From: Edaphobacter sp.
GTDB taxonomy: Bacteria > Acidobacteriota > Terriglobia > Terriglobales > Acidobacteriaceae
Direction: 5' to 3'
Assembly: GCA_025462755.1 (NCBI GenBank)
Contig: JAOAPF010000333.1
Coordinates: 1 to 32,160 of the forward strand
Length of the DNA: 32,160 nt
This document shows positions 8,967-16,297 of this stretch, piece by piece. Numbering within the stretch: the stretch's first letter is position 1; each line of letters opens with the position of its first letter. A program made the position numbers and the translations under genes. The notes below the pieces were generated by a model. It was not told where the DNA came from. It saw only the letters and a list, made by a program, of their open reading frames with translations, and did not search any database.

Positions 8967-9195
8967 AAACACAGTTCTAACACAGACGGAGGACCTCAGG
9001 AGAAGAACGCGGACGTTACCTACCGACCGTATTTTGAGCTTGGAGATCAGGCCCTTCAATTGCAACTAGAAGTGAACTGGCCCGTGCGGAAAGGGCAAGG
9101 CAGTAGAGGTCAACAACTCGATCCGAAAAGAGTAGTCGTCATCGAAGTGAATTGCTGGTCGCCGCCCACAAGAGTCACTCTGATTTAACCAAGAC

Positions 9196-9215
9196 TGTCG
9201 ACAAAACTGTCGCCA
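9196..9215. promoter_or_regulatory. Candidate GntR/FCD operator, regulator 1/transketolase divergent region
   Basis: TGTCGAC-AAAACT-GTCGCCA matches the palindrome TGTCAAC-N6-GTTGACA at 6 of 7 positions in the left half and 5 of 7 in the right half. It begins 28 bases before a consensus -35 box. Confidence 0.4.
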
Positions 9216-9223
9216 TGTTTGTC

Positions 9224-9253
9224 TTGACACAGCCGTGAATGGTTCACTATAAG
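9224..9253 (+). promoter_or_regulatory. Promoter of the transketolase-dehydratase operon
   Basis: TTGACA (9224-9229) and TATAAG (9248-9253) are separated by 18 bases, close to the sigma70-type consensus. The arrangement relative to the upstream palindrome matches the receptor promoter. Confidence 0.5.
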
Positions 9254-9496
9254 TTCGATGGTGGGCTTGTGAAGGCCGTGAATACCGGATAGGCGATTGC
9301 TTAATCGGCGGTTCTCTTTGCCGCCGGTTTGAATTCTCCGGGAACAGATGGGATGCGTGTAGCGCCACGATTTGCGGGTCAGGCTGAACCCTTCCGCATC
9401 CTGTGCGGCTCACTAGGCCCTAAGCGTCTACGGTATGGCTCTGTCTGAAAGCACACAGCATACGAAAGTTAATCCTATACCCGGGCAAGCGAGGCA

Positions 9497-10381
9497 GTGA
9501 AGGGGACAGCATTGATTAGCAGGGTCGAGAGTTCGGCGCAACTTTCCAAGGTTTCCTCGATTGAGCAGCGAGCGCTTCACATGCGGCGGCACGTGCTTCG
9601 CATGGCTGAAACGGTCGGGCAGGGGTACGTCGGCCAAGGCCTGGGAATAGCTGATCTATTGGCGGTGCTCTACTTTGGCGAGATGAAATACGACGCAGCG
9701 AATCTGGCGTGGTTGGATCGCGATCGCTTCCTCTTATCTATCGGACACTATTCGATCGGTTTGTATGCGGCTCTGGCGGAAGCAGGTGTGATCCCCATCG
9801 AAGAGCTCGACACCTACGGCGCGGATGAATCCAGACTCGAAATGGCAGGCAGTGAGATCACCCCGGGATTTGAAATGACCGGCGGATCGCTGGGGCACGG
9901 GCTTGGCCAAGCTGTGGGAATGGCGCTTGGCGTTCGGCTCGATCGAAGGCCTTCACGTATATTCAACCTCCTTTCGGACGGCGAACTGCAGGAGGGCGCG
10001 ACCTGGGAGGCGGCGATGGCCGCGGCCCATCATCAGCTCGATCATCTTTTCGCATTTATCGATTGCAACAACCAGCAAGCGGACGGCCCTCCCTCTCAGG
10101 TGATGAACGTTGAGTCGGTCCACGAGAAATGGAAGGCTTTCGGATGGGATACGCAGCGGATAGATGGAAACAGTGTTGCGGCCATCCTCGGCGCAATCGA
10201 TCAGGCCAAGACAGTCCCGGGAAAGCCCCACGCGGTGGTTCTGGACACGATGATGGGAAAGGGCGTGCGGGCATTTGAAATACGGGAAAAGAATCACTTT
10301 ATCCGCGTGGATGCGGATGAATGGCGAATGTTACGCGAACAGCTTGAGGCGGCAGCCTCTCCATCCAACGAGAAAATCTGA
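9497..10381 (+). CDS. Transketolase, N-terminal (TPP-binding) subunit
   Basis: About 294 residues covering the thiamine-diphosphate pyrophosphate-binding half of a transketolase. Visible hallmarks are MRRHVLRMAETVGQGYVGQG, LLSIGHYSIGLYAALAEAG, EMTGGSLGHGLGQAVGMALG and the SDGELQEGATWEAAMAAAHH motif carrying the cofactor-metal ligands. The first possible start is GTG at 9497; a TTG at 9512, preceded by GGGGA, is an alternative. The stop overlaps the start of the next gene by one base (TGATG), so the two subunits should be translationally coupled. Split transketolases of this kind occur in archaea and in bacterial sugar operons, where they process unusual ketoses. First gene of a three-gene operon with the dehydratase; substrate unknown. 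Confidence 0.93.
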   Translation: MKGTALISRVESSAQLSKVSSIEQRALHMRRHVLRMAETVGQGYVGQGLGIADLLAVLYFGEMKYDAANLAWLDRDRFLLSIGHYSIGLYAALAEAGVIPIEELDTYGADESRLEMAGSEITPGFEMTGGSLGHGLGQAVGMALGVRLDRRPSRIFNLLSDGELQEGATWEAAMAAAHHQLDHLFAFIDCNNQQADGPPSQVMNVESVHEKWKAFGWDTQRIDGNSVAAILGAIDQAKTVPGKPHAVVLDTMMGKGVRAFEIREKNHFIRVDADEWRMLREQLEAAASPSNEKI

Positions 10382-11403
10382 TGAGTACACTCCAGCCGAA
10401 GACCGTTCTCGCCCAGGCCCGCGTCACGGGCAACATCCTGAGTTCCGACACCGACGGAGCGGAACAGACCACAAATGCGCCGTTCGGCCATGCCCTGATT
10501 GAAGCTGCCGAAGCCAATCCGCGCATCGTAGGTCTCACTGCAGACCTTGGAAAGTACACCGATATTCATCTCTTCGCGGAGCGCTTTCCCAAGCGCTTCT
10601 TCCAGGTTGGCATGGCGGAACAAAACCTGATGGGAGTGGCAGCCGGTCTTGCGCGCACCGGCTTCATTCCTTTTGCCACGACCTATTGCGTCTTTGCGAC
10701 CAGGAGAGCCTATGACTTCATCGCCATCGGTGCGGCGCTGGGGAGCGCCAACGTCAAGATCATTGCCGGACTGCCTGGGTTGACCACGGGCTACGGGGGC
10801 ACCCACCAAGGCATCGAGGATCTCGCGCTGATGCGGTCTATTCCCAACCTCACCGTAATCGATCCATGTGACGCGACCGAGTTGACCCAAATCATCCCGG
10901 TGATCGCTGCGCATCGTGGGCCGGTGTACTTGCGACTGTTGCGTGGCCAGGTGCCAATCGTCTTCGATCCGCTTCACTATCAATTTGAGCTGGGAAAGGC
11001 GAAGCTGCTCTGCGACGGAGCCGATGTCGCCATCGTAAGCACAGGCCTAATGACCAGCCGTGCCCTCAAGGCTGTTGCCCAGCTCGCAAAAGGCGGCATC
11101 CGCGCCGCGCTCCTTCACGTCAGCACAGTCAAACCCTTCGATGTGGATGGTGTCCTGTCCCTTCTTCGAAGGGTTCCGCGGGTTGTGACGGCGGAAAATC
11201 ACTTCGTCACCGGTGGCCTGGGCAGCGCCGTTGCCGACGCGGTGGTCGATGCGGGATTTGCCGTGAAGATGCGCAGGATTGGTATTCCGGACTGTTTTTG
11301 CGAGAGTGGTTCGATTCCATACCTGATCGAGCGCTATCGCATGACGGCGAATCATATCGCGGCAGCGGCTTTGGAATTGACGGACGGCGAACCGCCGCGC
11401 TGA
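10381..11403 (+). CDS. Transketolase, C-terminal (pyrimidine-binding) subunit
   Basis: A 340-residue protein with the transketolase pyrimidine-binding domain (GLTADLGKYTDIHLFAERF, FFQVGMAEQNLMGVAAGLA, FIPFATTYCVFATRRAYDF). The Glu in MAEQNLMG is the conserved residue that activates the thiazolium. A transketolase C-terminal domain follows (VAIVSTGLMTSRALKAVAQL, VVTAENHFVTGGLGSAVAD). It pairs with the upstream subunit, overlapping it by one base. The downstream dehydratase starts 32 bases after its stop, so all three genes are probably one transcript. About 25 residues before the catalytic domain (MSTLQPKTVLAQARVTGNIL) look like a non-conserved extension. Phosphorylated versus unphosphorylated substrate cannot be told from sequence. 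Confidence 0.94.
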   Translation: MSTLQPKTVLAQARVTGNILSSDTDGAEQTTNAPFGHALIEAAEANPRIVGLTADLGKYTDIHLFAERFPKRFFQVGMAEQNLMGVAAGLARTGFIPFATTYCVFATRRAYDFIAIGAALGSANVKIIAGLPGLTTGYGGTHQGIEDLALMRSIPNLTVIDPCDATELTQIIPVIAAHRGPVYLRLLRGQVPIVFDPLHYQFELGKAKLLCDGADVAIVSTGLMTSRALKAVAQLAKGGIRAALLHVSTVKPFDVDGVLSLLRRVPRVVTAENHFVTGGLGSAVADAVVDAGFAVKMRRIGIPDCFCESGSIPYLIERYRMTANHIAAAALELTDGEPPR

Positions 11404-11435
11404 AACACGGGGTTCCGCCGGGTCTCTGGATTGCC

Positions 11436-12608
11436 ATGAAGATTGCTTCACTCGAAACGATCGCAGTGGGTGCCGGTTGGAAAAACTGGCTCTTCGTCAA
11501 GGTGTGTACGGATGAGGGTTTGCATGGCATCGGCGAGGGCACGTTGAACGGCTTTATCCGGACTACCGAAGCTGCGATCCATGAGCTGGAACATCTTGTG
11601 ATCGGTCAGGATCCGCGGAAGGTCACAGCTCTATCCCAACGTCTCATGGAGAGCGTCTCGCTTGATGCAGGCCACATTCACCGCACGGCCGTGGCCGCAA
11701 TAGAGGTTGCCTGCTGGGATATTCTCGGCAAGTCCTTGGGTGTGCCCATATCGCAATTGCTGGGAGGTAGGGTCCGGAACTCCATTCTTTGTTATGCCAA
11801 TGGGTGGTATCGGAGCGAGCGATCTTCTCAGGATTTCGTACAGATGGCTGAGCACGCTGTCGCAAAGGGTTTCCACGCGTTAAAGATGGATCCATTTGGT
11901 ACATCAGAACATTTCATTGAGAGCGGGGAACTCCAACTGGCTTACGATATCGTGGCCGCTTTGCGTGCCCGATTTCCCGAATTGCGTATCCTGATCGATG
12001 TCCATGCCCGCTTCACGGAAAGCGAAGCGCTGCGAGCCGCGGAGAAGCTCGCGCCTCTCGATATCTATTGGTGGGAAGAGCCCACCACACGGGAGCGCGA
12101 AGCGCCTACCAACGCCGTGGCCAACCGGTCTCCGATCCGGGTCGCCTCCGGCGAGATGTATGACACGGTCGGCCAGTTTTATACCCTCGCCATTGGGGGC
12201 GGAATAAATATCTTTCAACCTGAGCCGATGAGCCTTGGTGGCATTCGTAATACTCTGGCCGTTGCTGATCTAGCCGCTGCCCATGGCAGTTGGATCGCTC
12301 CGCACCAGAGCGGTGGGCCGGTGGCGACTGCCGTTTGCCTGCAGATTGCTGCCTGTGTACCGAACTTTTTGATTCAGGAGCACTTTGATCCTTTCAATGA
12401 GCCATGGACGAAGGATCTCGTGACCTGGACACCCACGCTTGATCCGAAAACTGGGCATTTGACACTTCCAGAAGGAGCTGGCCTTGGCGTGGATCTCAAT
12501 CTGCAGATAGCTAGGCAACATCCTTATGACCCCTCTGCATACTTGAACATTCATCTGGCGGGATGGGAACGGCGGCTGGGACAAGAGCCTGCACTTCCGC
12601 GCAACTAA
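11436..12608 (+). CDS. Enolase-superfamily sugar-acid dehydratase (mandelate racemase subgroup), copy 1
   Basis: A 390-residue protein starting MKIASLETIA at the ATG 11436, although the frame is open further upstream inside the transketolase gene. The N-terminal capping domain is followed by the barrel. Metal ligands are visible as Asp188 (LIDVH), Glu214 (YWWEEP) and Glu240 (ASGEMY), with His190 and His290 (WIAPHQSG) as the acid/base pair. Spacing closely follows D-galactonate dehydratase (DgoD). The LKMDPFG segment after strand 2 differs from DgoD, so the substrate is likely a different aldonate. It is expected to convert a sugar acid to a 2-keto-3-deoxy acid in the cytoplasm. Last gene of the transketolase operon; its stop overlaps the stop of the opposing dehydratase by 4 bases. 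Confidence 0.9.
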   Translation: MKIASLETIAVGAGWKNWLFVKVCTDEGLHGIGEGTLNGFIRTTEAAIHELEHLVIGQDPRKVTALSQRLMESVSLDAGHIHRTAVAAIEVACWDILGKSLGVPISQLLGGRVRNSILCYANGWYRSERSSQDFVQMAEHAVAKGFHALKMDPFGTSEHFIESGELQLAYDIVAALRARFPELRILIDVHARFTESEALRAAEKLAPLDIYWWEEPTTREREAPTNAVANRSPIRVASGEMYDTVGQFYTLAIGGGINIFQPEPMSLGGIRNTLAVADLAAAHGSWIAPHQSGGPVATAVCLQIAACVPNFLIQEHFDPFNEPWTKDLVTWTPTLDPKTGHLTLPEGAGLGVDLNLQIARQHPYDPSAYLNIHLAGWERRLGQEPALPRN

Positions 12609-13795
12609 GAGGGGCCGCTAATCCTGCTCGATGTGTGCGCATCCGTGAGAAATTCCGGCTTGAGCTGGGTCCCCAATCCCGGCGCCACGGGGAAGGAAGC
12701 GTAACCGTTCTCTATCATGACGTTTTCGGTATACACCGACTGGTACCAACCGCGGTAGAACCCTCGTACGGTTTCGAGGATCATGGCGTTGGTGCTCACG
12801 GCGCAAACGTGAAGATTGGCAAAAATCGTCACCAAGCCGGTGCAGTCATGAGGTGCGATGGGCAGATGAAACGAGTCAGCCAGGATGGAGATCTTGCGGC
12901 CCTCCGTTATGCCGCCGGTCCAAATTAGATCAGGCATGATGATGTGGGCGGCACGGGCTTCGAGAACCTCCCGGAAACCATACCGCGTAAAGAGGCGCTC
13001 ACTCACACTCTGCGGTACGCGGGTCTCATGCGCGAGTCGGGCAAGATCCGTCACACTGTCCGGCTTCATCATGTCTTCCATCCAGAGCACGTTGTAAGGC
13101 TCAAGTGCCCGGGCGATGCGGATGGCGCAATTTAGATCCCAGCGGGAATGGCCCTCGATGGCAATCTCCATATCACTGCCGGTCGCATCCCGGATGGCTT
13201 TGACGATGCTGAGTCCGCTTTCGAGGTCGCGTGAGGTGAGGAATGAGCCAGACGGTCCCATTGCGGATTGTCCGGCCGGCCCAAACGCGCCCGTCGTCTT
13301 CATCATGGGTGCAAAACGGTCCCATGGCCAGATCTTCATCGCGCGGATGCCCTGAGAAATCAGTTCTTTCGCAAGCGCGCCGGGACGTTCCAGAAACGCG
13401 GCTTGATCCTGATGGGCTTCCGTGTCGACGCAGGTATTGTAGATGGGAATGCCATCTCGCACCTTTCCGCCGAGCAAGTTATAGATGGGCTGGCCGGCGC
13501 TCTGTCCTGCCAGATCCCACAGTGCGATATCGATCGCGGATAACGCGCGCATCTCGGCACCGGCATATCCAAAAAAATTGCAGTAGCTGAATACCTGATC
13601 CCAGATACTTTCGGTCTCATATTGCGACCGTCCAAGTACAAAGCCCACGATGACATCGTGGATGACAGCCTCGACGGCTCCCGGAAGGTAGAAAGTTTCT
13701 CCTAGACCAATGTGGCCATCGTCGGAATGGATCTGCACCCAAAGACTGTTTGGCAGCGCCGTGTGCCGAATGGTCTCGATCTTGACGATTCGCAT
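12605..13795 (-). CDS. Enolase-superfamily sugar-acid dehydratase (mandelate racemase subgroup), copy 2
   Basis: A 396-residue protein with a strong ribosome site (GGAGG, 5 bases before the ATG at 13795). The enolase capping domain is followed by a barrel with MKIWPWD, IEGHSRWD, LWMEDMMKPD, SERLF and PIAPHDCTG. The first metal ligand is Glu214 in IEGH, where DgoD-type enzymes have Asp; Glu240 and Glu266 complete the site, and His216 and His316 are the likely acid/base residues. The KxW motif and the long insertion at about residues 160-190 (MMKTTGAFGPAGQSAMGPSG) separate it from copy 1. The two dehydratases are thus not redundant duplicates. It lies 144 bases downstream of the SDR gene on the same strand and is probably co-transcribed. 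Substrate unknown. Confidence 0.9.
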   Translation of the reverse strand: MRIVKIETIRHTALPNSLWVQIHSDDGHIGLGETFYLPGAVEAVIHDVIVGFVLGRSQYETESIWDQVFSYCNFFGYAGAEMRALSAIDIALWDLAGQSAGQPIYNLLGGKVRDGIPIYNTCVDTEAHQDQAAFLERPGALAKELISQGIRAMKIWPWDRFAPMMKTTGAFGPAGQSAMGPSGSFLTSRDLESGLSIVKAIRDATGSDMEIAIEGHSRWDLNCAIRIARALEPYNVLWMEDMMKPDSVTDLARLAHETRVPQSVSERLFTRYGFREVLEARAAHIIMPDLIWTGGITEGRKISILADSFHLPIAPHDCTGLVTIFANLHVCAVSTNAMILETVRGFYRGWYQSVYTENVMIENGYASFPVAPGLGTQLKPEFLTDAHTSSRISGPS

Positions 13796-13939
13796 CTCGC
13801 CTCCGGTCTCGGTCTATGCCCACATCGTATCAAAGAAGCGGACAAGATCATCAAATGCCAAAGCGGCAGAGAGCTTGCTCCTGGGTTGGGGGACGAGCGC
13901 CCACTTCTCGACGGAGTGGCGACAGCAATGACATGCATC

Positions 13940-14731
13940 TCAGTTAAGCTCCAAACCACCCGAAATATTCAAGCGATTTCCCGTGACATAGGAGGCCGTC
14001 TGGGTTGTAAGCCACAGGATGCCTTCTGCTACTTCTTCGGTAGTGGTGCGCCGACGAAGTGGAATATCCACCGTGCGGGATTCCATGTACGCGCGAAGAT
14101 CAAGCCCCGCGGCCGTGGCATTGGCTTCTTCCGTTTCCCGCTGCATTGGGGTATCCATTCGCCCAGGAGCTACTGCATTCACCGTGATGCGGTATACGCC
14201 AAGAGCCGCGGCAGCGGTACGCGTTATGTAATCGACCGCGGCTTTGGAGGTGGCGTAGGAGGTGTAGTTGGTTAATGTCATTCTGGTGGCCGGTGAGGAC
14301 ACATTCACGATCCTGCCACCTCCAGTCTCCTTCATGACTCGCGCCGCAGCCTGCAGCAGGAAGAACAACCCCTTCACGTTTACGGAGAAGACCTTGTCCC
14401 ACTCTCGCTCCGTCACATCGAGAAGAGCCTCGACAGAAGATACACCCGCGTTGTTAATCAGAATGTCAAGACGGCCGAAGTGCTGCGTGGCTTGTTGAAC
14501 GATATGGTGAGCCGCCCCACTGGCCGCGATGTCGGCAACGATAGCGATGCATTCGGCGCCATTCTGTTGCAGATCAGCGACGGAAGCGTTGAGCGAATCT
14601 TTATTCAGGTCAACGAGTGCCAGCTTCGCGCCACAGCGGGCGTAGGCGGAAGCGGTTGCCAAACCTAATCCCTGGGCAGCACCCGTGATGAGCACGACGC
14701 GACCGCTTAAAGAGTTGGAATCTGAATTCAT
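13940..14731 (-). CDS. SDR-family NAD(P)-dependent oxidoreductase 1
   Basis: A 263-residue classical short-chain dehydrogenase. The Rossmann motif TGAAQGLG lies near residue 17, NNAG marks strand 4, the catalytic Ser is in NVSSPATRM and the Tyr-x3-Lys is in YTSYATSKAA. The C-terminal TASYVTGNRLNISGGLEL is typical of the family. Asp after strand 2 (LALVDLN) suggests NAD preference. It precedes the copy 2 dehydratase on the same strand. In oxidative sugar pathways such an SDR makes an aldonolactone or oxidises a 2-keto-3-deoxy acid; which applies is inference. Its start region faces the 350-base gap containing the perfect operator candidate at 14924-14943. Confidence 0.92.
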   Translation of the reverse strand: MNSDSNSLSGRVVLITGAAQGLGLATASAYARCGAKLALVDLNKDSLNASVADLQQNGAECIAIVADIAASGAAHHIVQQATQHFGRLDILINNAGVSSVEALLDVTEREWDKVFSVNVKGLFFLLQAAARVMKETGGGRIVNVSSPATRMTLTNYTSYATSKAAVDYITRTAAAALGVYRITVNAVAPGRMDTPMQRETEEANATAAGLDLRAYMESRTVDIPLRRRTTTEEVAEGILWLTTQTASYVTGNRLNISGGLELN

Positions 14732-15081
14732 ATGTATGTCTCAAACTTACGATTGCCTATGTGTCTTGAAGGATAGCCATGCAACTGTTCAGGACCTGAG
14801 CCAATCGACTGGCCACTTAGAGTTTTTCCTCAATGAGAAAACTGCTTTTCAGCATCTCGGCGGCTCGTCCTAATCATCCTGAATAAGTGCCGACGCCGAA
14901 GTCTACCCCCCCCACTATTTGGCTGTCAACTAGATCGTTGACAACATGGAAGACAAACAATTACTACAGTATCTGAGTCATCAGGAATAGCCGAGGCGCC
15001 TTTGAGCCACCTCGGGGATTGATATGGAACACTATGCGATTACGTAACAGACATTATGGTGGGAAATGAGGAAAGATTTCG
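14732..15081. other. Divergent regulatory gap between two SDR genes
   Basis: An AT-richer stretch with no gene. It holds the perfect palindrome at 14924-14943; its right half contains TTGACA, which could double as a -35 for the rightward SDR, with a weak TACTAC 18 bases later. A poly-C run lies just before the palindrome (14906-14913). Confidence 0.45.
14924..14943. promoter_or_regulatory. Perfect candidate GntR/FCD operator between SDR1 and SDR2
   Basis: TGTCAAC-TAGATC-GTTGACA is a perfect 7-6-7 inverted repeat, identical in both arms to the site at 20321-20340, placed between divergent catabolic genes. Confidence 0.65.
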
Positions 15082-15861
15082 ATGAGCGGACTCCGGCAAC
15101 GAAGCAGGGTCGTAGCAATCTCTGGTGGCTGCGGTGATATCGGGCAAGCGACGGGCCGTCGTTTATTGCGGGAGGGCTTCCGGGTAATTCTTCTGGACCG
15201 TGCTCCGCAGGACGCCATTTCCTCTGACCTGTCTGGAAATGAGGGACTCACCTATCTCTATTGCGATGTAACCAGCAACGAGTCTGTCGATTCAGCCTTC
15301 CAGAAGGCGGTGGAAATTCATGGCAGCCTTGATGTGGCGATCGCCAACGCAGGGATGGTAGCGAATGAGCCGTTCCTCGAACTGGATGAGACCAATCTGC
15401 GGAGCACGATGGAGGTAAATTTCTTTGGCGCCTTCCGTCTCGCGCAGCGTGCCGCCCGCTTGATGGTGAAACAGCCGGCATCCGAACACGGGGTTCGGGG
15501 AAAGATTCTCTTCACCGGAAGTTGGGTGCAGGATATGCCCTTTCCGTTGGGAACCTCCTACATTGCTAGCAAGGCTGCGGTAAAGATGATGGCCATGGTT
15601 ATGGCGCAAGAGCTTGCTTCCGAGGGAGTTCGCGTCAATCTGCTGGCTCCCGGCATCGTTTTCGCAGGTTTGAGCAAGAGGCTGCACGACGCCGATCCTG
15701 AGTTTCGTGATCGAGTGGCCGCCGCCATTCCGCTCAACGAGATGCAAAGTGCAGAGTCCGTCGCCGATGCCTATGCATTCCTATGCAGTAGCGATTCCGA
15801 CTACATGACAGGTTCGTCACTGCTTGTCGACGGAGGGGCGACATTGGTGAAGAGGAGCTAA
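15082..15861 (+). CDS. SDR-family oxidoreductase 2
   Basis: A 259-residue short-chain dehydrogenase with GAGGAAAG about 9 bases before the ATG at 15082. The nucleotide-binding loop reads SGGCGDIG, a variant of the usual TGxxxGxG with the central Gly shifted. NAG follows in IANAGMV, the catalytic Ser in FTGSWVQD and Tyr-x3-Lys in TSYIASKAA. The ending YMTGSSLLVDGGAT is typical. It is divergent from SDR1 across the operator gap and convergent with the large GH36-like gene, only 13 bases away. A sugar or sugar-acid dehydrogenase in the same pathway is inferred from context. Confidence 0.92.
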   Translation: MSGLRQRSRVVAISGGCGDIGQATGRRLLREGFRVILLDRAPQDAISSDLSGNEGLTYLYCDVTSNESVDSAFQKAVEIHGSLDVAIANAGMVANEPFLELDETNLRSTMEVNFFGAFRLAQRAARLMVKQPASEHGVRGKILFTGSWVQDMPFPLGTSYIASKAAVKMMAMVMAQELASEGVRVNLLAPGIVFAGLSKRLHDADPEFRDRVAAAIPLNEMQSAESVADAYAFLCSSDSDYMTGSSLLVDGGATLVKRS

Positions 15862-15874
15862 GGCGCGGATAGCG

Positions 15875-16297
15875 CTAGGAACGGAGAATGATCCGCGGAT
15901 TCCAGATGATCGGGTCTGCGCGTTGCGCCTCATTTCTCTTAGCAACAAAGCGGATGGTATCGCCCTGACGAACTCGAAGATCGTTTAGTTGATACTCCAG
16001 TGGTCTGCCGAAGGGTGGTACGGTAACCCACTCGGAAGGCGGCCAGATGTGCTCCTGATTGTGCTCGATCCTGACCAGGGATCGGAAGCGTGGATCGGCG
16101 CTCGGGTCTTTTTGAATTTCACCCGAGAGCGTGGCCAATGCCTTCCTGGCAACAACGAAGGTTCTCGCGATCTCTGCCGACTCAGATGGCTGCATCCATA
16201 TCCTCCCAACGCGCCCCCTGCCCGACCCTGCCCAGGACCCCTCATAGCCCTCGTGTTGCCAGGTTAGTTCTTCATAGATCGGCGCTGCGAAGGACTG
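15875..16297 (-). other. In-frame continuation of the GH36-like gene beyond an amber codon (C-terminal domain)
   Basis: The reading frame of the gene at 16298-19252 continues in the same phase past its TAG (16298-16300) for 140 sense codons to a stop at 15875. The peptide joins smoothly: ...QAENGWRY, amber, QSFAAPIYEELTW...GRIWMQPSESAEIARTFVV...IEHNQEHIWPPSEW...VRQGDTIRFVAKRNE...IIWNPRI. The pattern NGWRY...W...VWP-x-GW...GD-x-I-x-FVV...WNP is a recurrent C-terminal beta-sandwich of secreted glycosidases, as I recall it. The amber therefore splits one domain rather than ending the protein. An ATG within it (16195) could start a 106-residue product, but nothing supports that as a gene. Confidence 0.75.

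Larger units (their letters stand above)
8967..9496. other. Divergent regulatory gap between GntR regulator 1 and transketolase operon
   Basis: No supported gene. It holds the operator candidate at 9196-9215 and the promoter candidate at 9224-9253. About 240 bases separate the predicted transcription start from the first start codon. An imperfect GC-rich inverted repeat near 9312-9336 (CGGCGG and CCGCCG arms) lies in that leader. Confidence 0.45.

Noticed and set aside
9066-9413. A 115-codon minus-strand open frame in the regulator-transketolase gap
   Set aside because: It overlaps the promoter and operator candidates and looks non-coding.
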